Shown here: positions 6,601 to 10,704 of the stretch, one piece after another
How positions within the stretch are numbered: the stretch's first letter is position 1
Layout of the letters: each line of letters opens with the position of its first letter
From: Euperipatoides rowelli
Lineage: Eukaryota > Onychophora > Udeonychophora > Euonychophora > Peripatopsidae
Length of the DNA stretch: 10,704 bases
Reading direction: 5' to 3' (one strand)
Assembly: GCA_003024985.2 (NCBI GenBank)
Contig: PXIH01S0001377.1
Notes under the pieces: model-generated
Database searches by the model: none
What the model was told of the DNA's origin: nothing
The model's input: only the letters and a program-made list of their open reading frames with translations
Translations under genes and position numbers: made by a program

Positions 6601-8691
6601 ATGGCAATTTGACACAATATTTATGTCGTCTTAAATTGGGTCTGTAATTGATTGTAAAGAAATTGTTGATATTCTTTTTTATTACAATTTCTCTAAGCAG
6701 GAAAACAAAGTCATTAACAATATATCTTAAACTAGGTGTTATTATTTTTAGTCTAGCTAATCTCTCAGGATACCTCTTATTTCTGAATCCAACAATTCGC
6801 TTCGTCATATATCTAAATGCTTTATCTAATATTTTTTGAATCGTTATCCTCTTATATATCCCAATAACGGATCCATAATCAATAATCGGTAAAATATAGA
6901 CTTATAAATGGTCGTGAAAATTTCTGGGTTCATCCATGAGATATTATTTTTAGAAAAAAACAAAAATCCTTTTAATTCTGTTACAAATTTGTGTAATATG
7001 TTCCTTTAAGCATAGATTCACACGAAATATCACACCAAGATCCTTTATCGTATCACAATTTTTAATTTCCCGACCATTAACATAATACTTATATTTTTTT
7101 TTTTTTTTTCCAAATTGCATCAATTTTGTCTTCTCCTCATTAATTTCCAATGAAAGTGCATTACATTTACTAATTATATTATCAACAATTATAGTAAATA
7201 ATTTACTTTGGTATAATTTTTTTTTTATGAGATTAGATTTGTAGAAAGTGGTTATAGAGCCATATTCTAGTGTTGATTTTATCAAAATGATGTAACTTTG
7301 TCAAGCAATCCAATGTTCACCTCCTGGAACCCCAGGGTTCCACAGAACTCTACAGTATATGGAAGCACTGATCTAAATCAATAATTTAAACAGCATACCC
7401 CAATAACAGCAGAAAGCGACCATAGAAATCTACTATGAGACCATATAAATAACAAATGATTAAATTTACAACTAAAGTAATATAAAATATAAAAATTTAC
7501 TTATCTACAGTATAGTAGGTTGCTATTATAAAGCAGTTTTTTTTCCTTTTCCTTATTTTTTTATTCCCAGTACTCATAATCCAGCAGTTAATAAAATAAT
7601 CCAATTCCAACTAACTTCACAATCTGACCTAGCAAACCTATATTAATAGGAGAGAAAAAATAATAATAATGAAAATAACATTTTTAACAAGTCTCCAACT
7701 CCAAAGTACTTTCAACACTATGCTCAGCATACAAATTTTAATAATCTTTCACTTTGTGATGATATTTTGGAGCTCGACTTGAGTTTTTAAAATACACAGC
7801 CTTAATGAAATAAATTTGTCAGCACCCCCTTTTTATCACTATTAAATTAAACTGTGGGCCAATTCTAACTGCTAAACAAAAAAAAAATGTAGTCATTGTC
7901 CCTGAATAATAATGATTATTTTAACTTTGATTAAAAAGTTTCTGCTGTAAACATCTAAAAGTGTATCACAATTTTTATGTTTTTTTTTTTTTTTTGTTAT
8001 TTTATAGGAAGGAATGCTATCATTATATTGATTTCTGCGGTCATGGTGGCAACCAATCCAGACATTAATTTCACACGTACAAAAAATGTACGGCAAGGTT
8101 TACCTTCTTTTCATTTTCCAGATTTTTCCGCTCCATATAAAAATGGCACAATTACAGCCAAAGACATTTTTGAAGTAAGATTTTACACCACTTAAAAATA
8201 TATAATTTATATTTGTCACAGACTATTTTTTAAGTTTATTTATAGTTGTTTTGAATAAAATTGTGGTTTATAAACAGACAACATTAATCTCAAATTTGTT
8301 ATTCTGGATATTTTAATAAAGGCTTAGTTTTTAAAGAAATTCCACCCTAGATATGTCCAAACTTTGTACATTTAGTTAAGCTTTTGCTTAAATTCGTTTG
8401 ATGATGGAAATATATATTCCTATTCTACAAAAACTTGCCCTCACTGATAAAAAAATGTATTCTCATCCTACAAACACTTGCCTTCACTGATAGAAAAAAG
8501 TATTCTCAATTGTTATTTTCTTATTGACCAATATTTTTTTTTAGTTATTCATGGATAAAAAGATGTGTGAAAAGATACTCCGGTTAAGCTATGTTAATGT
8601 TTGTATTTTTATTTTCAGAAAGTTGGTGTAGGATTTGTTTTTTTGCCACTTATAGGGATTCTGGAACTTATTGCTACTGTTAAAGTTTTAT
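566..8691 (+). CDS. SLC26A11: SLC26A11-like sodium-independent anion (sulfate) transporter, internal part, five exons
   Basis: Joined exons 566-645, 2909-2963, 3734-3830, 8008-8174 and 8619-8691 give 472 coding bases: 157 codons plus one base. SLC26/SulP proteins are multi-pass membrane anion transporters with a C-terminal STAS domain; SLC26A11 is the sodium-independent sulfate/anion transporter. Seen in order: N-L-L-G-L; a hydrophobic helix around V-S-D-A-V-L-G-L-L-C; a lysine-rich loop; G-R-N-A followed by a helix; an extracellular-type loop with two N-glycosylation sequons (N-F-T, N-G-T); and P-L-I-G-I-L-E-L-I-A-T-V-K, the family's P-L-x-G-x-L-E-x-I-A-x-x-K segment. Frame is kept at every junction and all five introns are GT-AG. 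Start codon, first helices, last helices and STAS domain are not visible. Other SulP subfamilies are possible, but the spacing of these blocks recalls A11 best. The subfamily call rests on recalled similarity only. Confidence 0.85.
1005..1265 (+). repeat. Degraded interspersed repeat nested in the Tigger-like element
   Basis: It opens with GTACCTGGCATTGCCCGG, an uncommonly GC-rich word for this window that I have seen at the start of interspersed repeats in several invertebrates. C10 and A-rich tracts follow, then two related blocks (1079-1117 and 1187-1226), and it ends near TTTATACATTAGAT. No reading frame survives. Class is uncertain: a retroelement 3' fragment or SINE is possible. The outer limits are approximate because no target duplication could be seen. 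Confidence 0.45.
1079..1226 (+). repeat. Direct repeat, two ~40-base copies 108 bases apart
   Basis: Positions 1079-1117 and 1187-1226 both read AGTC, a T-rich segment, GTCT, then CACTATGCAACCTA and CCACAT. They differ at a few bases and one indel. The spacing suggests that the parent repeat contained a tandem unit of about 108 bp. Confidence 0.7.
2909..2963 (+). CDS. SLC26A11: SLC26A11-like exon b (phase 2 in, phase 0 out)
   Basis: The 55-base exon lies between ATTTTCAG and GTAAGT. Its first base completes the split lysine codon (AA|A); 18 codons follow, V-S-D-A-V-L-G-L-L-C-I-I-S-L-I-F-L-K. The V-x-D-A-x-L-G-L-x-C block is a strong match to the SLC26A11 helix that follows an E-T-R/K turn, and the exon is one almost complete membrane segment. 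Confidence 0.85.
2964..3733 (+). other. Intron of SLC26A11-like gene, phase 0, 770 bp
   Basis: The donor GTAAGT is followed about 55 to 115 bases downstream by a purine-rich tract (about 3021-3080) ending in GGAGGGGGAGGGGGGG. The acceptor is TTTTGTAACAG. I recognise no mobile element. The rest is AT-rich with a T14-type tract near 3625-3640. Confidence 0.75.
3734..3830 (+). CDS. SLC26A11: SLC26A11-like exon c (phase 0 in, phase 1 out)
   Basis: The 97-base exon lies between TTTTGTAACAG and GTGAGT. It encodes 32 codons plus the first base of a split glycine. The product starts H-I-E-T-K-K-W-G-D-E-D-T and ends L-F-L-S-C-M-A-T. The charged first half corresponds to the variable cytoplasmic-type loop of SLC26A11 and the end leads into the G-R-N-A helix of the next exon. 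Confidence 0.8.
4029..4621. mobile_element. TA-flanked DNA transposon with ~52-bp terminal inverted repeats
   Basis: The left terminus is 4029-4080 and the right is 4570-4621. Starting CAGTGTGTCCATAATT on the left and CAGGATGTCCATAATT on the reverse-complemented right, they share TGTCCATAATT (4034-4044 and 4606-4616) and a perfect 17-base GATTAAGAAACTCAATT (4053-4069 and 4584-4600), then an A-rich tail. TA flanks both ends (4027-4028 and 4622-4623). The CAG start with TA duplication fits the Tc1/mariner superfamily. At 593 bp, without a transposase frame, it is non-autonomous. Its interior is not ordinary filler: it holds a GC-richer, exon-like open segment on the minus strand. Confidence 0.75.
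4087..4313 (-). pseudogene. Exon-like segment carried inside the inverted-repeat element
   Basis: On the minus strand a 227-base segment runs from a candidate acceptor (TTTTATGCAG, exon beginning CCCCACAG at 4313) to a consensus donor (GTAAGT, 4086-4081). The reading frame is open throughout and extends 3988-4344. The peptide contains D-L-S-R-L-I-Q-R-F, K-L-C-T-S-K-P-L-C-G-G, P-R-P-A-G-N-K-Y-L-S-G-C and I-V-Q-Q-R-R-L-E-A-Y-P-G. I do not recognise the family. Base composition (about 45% GC by eye) stands out from its AT-rich surroundings, and it lies only six bases inside the left terminal repeat. The likeliest reading is a host-gene exon captured by the transposon; a real exon of a nested minus-strand gene is the alternative. 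A second possible acceptor (CCCCACAG) would shorten it to 4305. Confidence 0.45.
4622..5530. other. Intronic AT-rich stretch without genes
   Basis: It holds long A and T tracts, a perfect 7-bp hairpin (AATACTG/CAGTATT, 5011-5030), and a CCGG-rich patch at about 5040-5110. A second GTGTGTCCAT word at about 4890-4899 resembles the terminal repeat of the neighbouring element but has no partner that I can see. Confidence 0.5.
5040..5110. repeat. CCGG-rich repeat remnant
   Basis: The patch contains AATTCCGGTCGGAACCGG, then GCTAGCCGGATTTTGACC and TTCCGAC. Alternating CCGG and GGAACCGG words in a region otherwise nearly free of CpG suggest debris of a (CCGGAA)-type repeat or a transposon end. I cannot place it in a family. 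Confidence 0.3.
5540..6237 (-). pseudogene. Jockey/CR1-like non-LTR retrotransposon, 5'-truncated copy B (C-terminus of ORF2)
   Basis: The minus-strand frame at 5933-6214 reads R-F-M-T-K, then L-R-K-L-N-L-L-I and D-I-L-F-L-D-K-E-I-I-I-K-K, paralleling copy A (R-Y-M-T-K, L-A-R-L-K-I-I, D-F-V-F-L-L-R-E-I-V-I-K-K). After a frameshift near 5930 the homology continues in another frame: L-P-F-S-K, then L-T-W-N-N-L-P-K-S-F and F-I-K-E-L, ending at a stop at 5759-5761. Copy A has L-P-F-T-K and L-W-N-N-I-P-K-E-L at the same places. The W-N-x-(L/I)-P block near the end of ORF2 is typical of these elements. The catalytic part is absent. The 3' limit near 5540 is a guess from weak similarity (ATGATGTAT, ATCTAAT) to the 3' untranslated part of copy A. 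The copy carries an 87-bp tandem duplication. Confidence 0.6.
6062..6235 (-). repeat. Perfect 87-bp tandem duplication
   Basis: Positions 6062-6148 and 6149-6235 are identical base for base over 87 bases as read here. The unit equals 29 codons, so the retrotransposon frame stays open through both copies and R-F-M-T-K-T-L-R-S-L occurs twice in the peptide. Complete identity in otherwise decayed sequence points to a recent event, or to an assembly artefact. Confidence 0.9.
6225..6484 (-). other. 3' untranslated part and tail of retrotransposon copy A
   Basis: Downstream of the ORF2 stop of copy A on the minus strand are about 240 AT-rich bases, then CCATTGTCCTAATCTAATGG, a polyadenylation-type AATAAA (6233-6238 on the minus strand) and a GATAATAATAAT tail. 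Homology to copy B begins immediately beyond this tail. This looks like the natural 3' terminus of copy A abutting copy B. Confidence 0.5.
6485..7300 (-). pseudogene. Jockey/CR1-like non-LTR retrotransposon copy A, C-terminal half of reverse transcriptase ORF
   Basis: Read on the minus strand, one open piece (7300-6950) has L-S-L-E-I-N-E-E-K-T-K-L-M-Q-F-G, then Y-V-N-G-R-E-I and I-K-D-L-G-V-I-F with H-I-T-Q-I. This is the N-x-x-K-T-K...K-D-L-G-V signature of the palm/thumb region of Jockey/CR1/I-type enzymes. After frame changes near 6950 and 6900 it continues with S-W-M-N-P-E-I-F-T-T-I-Y-K-S, I-I-D-Y-G-S-V-I, F-R-Y-M-T-K-R-I-V-G, Y-P-E-R-L and L-W-N-N-I-P-K, ending at a stop at 6485. The catalytic aspartate box is not found. 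Enzymes of this kind copy their RNA at a nicked target site; this copy is dead. It lies antisense to the host gene in its longest intron. Confidence 0.75.
7321..7345. repeat. Short perfect palindrome GGAACCC-CA-GGGTTCC
   Basis: The arms at 7326-7332 and 7335-7341 are perfectly complementary with a 2-base spacer, and T/A at 7325 and 7342 extends the stem to 8 bp. Mirrored GGAACCC/GGGTTCC words are common in hAT-type repeat ends of animals. No partner terminus was found, so this is only a possible fragment. Confidence 0.3.
7345..8007. other. Intron end without recognisable genes
   Basis: AT-rich and stop-ridden in all frames. The only functional signal is the 3' splice site at its end: a T-rich tract from 7980 and TTTTATAG at 8000-8007. 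Short frames over the next exon on the opposite strand (7893-8096) have no coding features. Confidence 0.5.
8008..8174 (+). CDS. SLC26A11: SLC26A11-like exon d (phase 1 in, phase 0 out)
   Basis: The 167-base exon lies between TTTTATAG and GTAAGA. Its first two bases complete the split glycine, then 55 codons begin R-N-A-I-I-I-L-I-S-A-V-M-V-A, a membrane helix after the conserved G-R-N-A. The following loop has sequons N-F-T (8067-8075) and N-G-T (8142-8150), then G-L-P-S-F-H-F-P-D-F-S and A-K-D-I-F-E. In SLC26A11 the corresponding loop has a G-L-P-x-x-x-x-P-x-F-S pattern and an N-G-T shortly after, so this is the exon that most supports the subfamily call. The acceptor ends TAG, not CAG, but has the longest T tract of the five. 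Confidence 0.9.
8175..8618 (+). other. Intron of SLC26A11-like gene, phase 0, 444 bp
   Basis: Donor GTAAGA, acceptor TTTATTTTCAG. It contains the 43-bp tandem repeat at 8415-8500 and nothing else that I recognise. Confidence 0.8.
8415..8500 (+). repeat. Two tandem 43-bp units
   Basis: Units 8415-8457 and 8458-8500 share TATTC, CTACAAA, ACTTGCC, TCACTGATA and an A-rich end, differing at about six to eight positions. A third partial start (TATTCTCA) follows at 8501. It is a decayed minisatellite-like duplication within an intron. Confidence 0.85.
8619..8691 (+). CDS. SLC26A11: SLC26A11-like exon e (phase 0 in, phase 1 out)
   Basis: The 73-base exon lies between ATTTTCAG and GTAAGT and encodes K-V-G-V-G-F-V-F-L, P-L-I-G-I-L-E-L-I-A, T-V-K-V-L, plus the first base (T) of the next codon. 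The P-L-x-G-x-L-E-x-I-A-x-x-K segment is a hallmark of SulP/SLC26 transmembrane helix 8. The residue after the glutamate is leucine here, where other family members have serine or histidine. The next exon should begin with two bases completing the T codon and continue to an N-x-Y-x-I-D-x-x-Q-E block; I did not find it. Confidence 0.85.
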
Positions 8692-9044
8692 GTAAGTAAA
8701 TGAACAATTTTGTATAAAGTATCAAACTTCCTATTAAAATGATTACTTGCTTGTAGGTATCGATCATGTTTAAAAAAAAAAAATTCCCTGAATGATAGTT
8801 TTTAAATTTAGTATATTAATTTTATTTCATCTCGCATTAAAGGATCTCATTGACAGTCTTATCACATTTTGAGCAGTAGAAAAACAATTGCAAAACTGAA
8901 TTTTTTTTTTTTTTTAATTCATAATGGTTCATAATAGTCTATTGAATAAATTGTACAGTATGTAATAAATTTTACAATTTATCAATAAATAAAGATTATA
9001 CTTAGGATTTAGTTATGGAATTCTGTTTTGGTTCTCAGTCATAT

Positions 9045-9102
9045 GACTACATCATAAATCAATACACACAAAAAAAAAACGCATTGATTTATAATGTGGT
9101 TG
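9045..9102. repeat. Imperfect foldback, ~21-bp arms
   Basis: GACTACATCATAAATCAATAC (9045-9065) is the near reverse complement of GCATTGATTTATAATGTGGTTG (9081-9102), with a few mismatches around a loop that includes an A10 tract. Outer words AGTTATGGAA on the left and CATAACTATTCCAT on the right are also roughly complementary, so the inverted structure may extend to about 9010-9126. It could be a short foldback element. Confidence 0.55.
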
Positions 9103-9986
9103 TATATTCAACATAACTATTCCATTAATTATATCTTTGTAAACATGGCTCTTAGTCTATTGACATGCCAATAAATAATGGTCAAGGGTGGGGGGGGGAA
9201 TTAATTACAATTAAAATCAGGAATGTAATAACCTACTCTTGAATTTTATTTCATCAGAAAGTTAGATTTATATGTGCTTGGACTCTATCAATCTACTGTA
9301 TATAATAATAGGGTAGAAATATCAATATATTTTAAGTTTTGGTACTCCTCAACCACTCATCCTAGCACAATGATTGATTTACATGAAAGTCCTACTAAAG
9401 CAAATCCGACAAATTTTATTTTTGACTCCCTATGACCTTCGTTGCCCTGGGGATCAATTTTTGAAAATTTAAGGTAAAAGGAGCTCCAGGGCTTGCTATC
9501 CAACTACAGTATAAAGCAAACTTCAGAGCTCCAATTATTCCTGAAATTATGCACAAAGAAAATAATATTTTTTCTTGACCCTAAATCAGATGTTATTGTG
9601 TTTATCACAGTAAAGTTTATTCTCATTTAATTTTTTTTTTATTGACAAAGTGCAAAAGTTTTGGTATTGTAAAATTCTTAGTTCAAAATCCGAACAAAAA
9701 ATTGTGTTTAGGCCAAATAATTGGTTGATTAATTTATCCGTCACATATTTATTAAAGCTAGGAAGAGAGAAATTTTTTTTTCTCTTAAAATCAGAATAAT
9801 GATAAATTAACTTTAATGTGTTTGTGGGTTTTCAATTGGAAATGAGGTGCAAGTAGAAAAATCAAGCAATTTGATCAGCTGTACCATTCCTCTCCAATGT
9901 GCTTTTTAAAAGTGAAAAGTGGAGTTATCAAATTTCTGTTTTGAGAAACACTTGAGAAAAATACTAAATCGAAAGAATTAGAATTT

Positions 9987-10148
9987 CTGTGGCTTCTGAA
10001 ATGGTCCATCTACTAATAGATTAACATGTTCTCAGTTTATCTTTGCAATAATTAAATTCTCCATTTGCTGTGGCTTCTGTAATGGTCATTCTATTAATGA
10101 TTGATATGTTGTAGTTCTCTCCATTTTATCATTGCAATAAAAAAATTA
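9987..10148 (+). repeat. Degenerate direct repeat, ~81-bp unit
   Basis: CTGTGGCTTCTGAAATGGTC at 9987 recurs as CTGTGGCTTCTGTAATGGTC at 10068, followed in both by CTA-TAAT-GATT, ATGTT, TTATC and TTGCAATAA. The copies have drifted with small indels. No coding or element features. Confidence 0.75.
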
Positions 10149-10649
10149 TTTATTGAAAAAATATCTTAGAAAGATAAGAATGGAAATTGCTAATATCCTG
10201 GCATTTTTATGGTAATATTTTATATACAGTATATTGCTAAGGTACTGGTGATAGAAACTATTGTGTATGTTTAGCATTCAGTTGCTGCCTAATACACAGA
10301 TCATAATATTGAATATATTGTAGCCTATATATTATGTAAGTGCACAACGCGCTGATCCAAGTTTTTTTTACAATATCGATATACTATATTTTATTTTTAG
10401 GAGATCATAATAATTGAAATCTTTCTCAAGAGAAAAATGCGGTAAATCTCTTATTACATTTTTGACATGAGAAATCTTTTATCATTTAGATTGTCTTGAA
10501 AAATGTTTGTACCTTACACAGTATGACAGTAGAATAAAAATCTTGCAGGTATTGACTAGGCAAAGGGTTTGAAGTCTCCTTCCTACCAGCAGGCTCCAGG
10601 GACAGAGCTTCAAATGGAGAGTTAGTGTGAAAGCCATCCCTAACTGTTT

Positions 10650-10704
10650 TTAACCTTCAAGCGGCCACGGTCAAAATTTTAACATGAGCGGTCGCCTGTC
10701 GTAA
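10650..10704 (+). mobile_element. Possible left end of a piggyBac-like element, cut by the window edge
   Basis: TTAA at 10650-10653 is followed by CCTTCAAGCGGCCACGGTC and further GC-rich sequence containing GAGCGGTCGCC, abruptly different from the AT-rich flank. piggyBac elements insert at TTAA and their termini begin CC(C/T). Only 51 bases are visible and the other end is missing, so this rests on the TTAA-CCTT arrangement and the composition change. Confidence 0.3.

Larger units (their letters stand above)
3831..8007 (+). other. Intron of SLC26A11-like gene, phase 1, 4177 bp
   Basis: The donor is GTGAGT and the acceptor is TTTTATAG after a T15-type tract. No exon is needed inside it, because exons c and d join in frame through a split glycine (G|GA). 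It hosts the inverted-repeat element at 4029-4621, the CCGG-rich patch near 5040-5110 and the two minus-strand retrotransposon fragments at about 5540-7300. From 4622 to 5040 and from 7345 to 7980 I see AT-rich sequence without supportable genes. Confidence 0.75.
8692..10653 (+). other. Following intron (phase 1), open at the right edge
   Basis: The donor is GTAAGT. No compatible acceptor with the expected continuation was found. It holds a foldback at 9045-9102, a G9 tract near 9187, a patch of higher GC without frame at about 9420-9540, a degenerate direct repeat at 9987-10148, and another higher-GC patch at about 10550-10640 without coding features. Confidence 0.6.

Noticed and set aside
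6648-6839. Plus-strand frame of 63 codons
   Set aside because: Antisense shadow of retrotransposon copy A.
7893-8096. Minus-strand frame of 67 codons over the exon at 8008
   Set aside because: Shadow of the transporter exon; includes the complement of its T tract as a lysine run.
10401-10441. Candidate next exon: TTTTATTTTTAG, then an open stretch ending at CG|GTAAAT
   Set aside because: The required phase (two bases completing the T codon) gives a stop after a few codons, and the peptide in the open frame has no likeness to the expected N-x-Y-x-I-D region.

Overview
The window is AT-rich (roughly 70 to 75% A+T by eye), full of long A/T homopolymers, and carries classic GT-AG introns and degraded transposons. 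This is nuclear DNA of a eukaryote, most likely an invertebrate animal. No bacterial operon, CRISPR array, rRNA or tRNA gene could be supported.

The one host gene I can support runs left to right across most of the window. It is an internal part of an SLC26/SulP anion transporter and looks most like SLC26A11. Five exons (566-645, 2909-2963, 3734-3830, 8008-8174, 8619-8691) join without any frame conflict into 157 complete codons plus one base of the next. Intron phases are 2, 0, 1, 0 and then 1. The 5' part of the gene (start codon, first membrane helices) lies before the window. The 3' part (last helices, STAS domain) lies beyond it or was not detected after 8691.

The introns hold a layered set of mobile-element remains. 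Intron 646-2908 contains a Tigger/pogo-like non-autonomous DNA element (912-1705, TA duplications, CAGT termini), with a second degraded repeat nested inside. Intron 3831-8007 contains a second TA-flanked inverted-repeat element (4029-4621) that carries an exon-like, GC-richer open segment with splice signals on the minus strand. It also holds two adjacent minus-strand copies of the C-terminal half of a Jockey/CR1-like non-LTR reverse transcriptase (about 6225-7300 and 5540-6237). A perfect 87-bp tandem duplication straddles the junction of these two copies.

Downstream of the last exon are short degenerate repeats. The right edge may hold the first 51 bases of a TTAA-flanked piggyBac-like element. 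The 7-mer ACAGTAT/ATACTGT is markedly over-represented across the whole window.

The host gene and the mobile elements show no functional link: the elements sit in introns and leave all the splice junctions I could see intact. The least ordinary items are the exon-like cargo inside the 4029-4621 element and the apparently chimeric retroelement junction near 7240.
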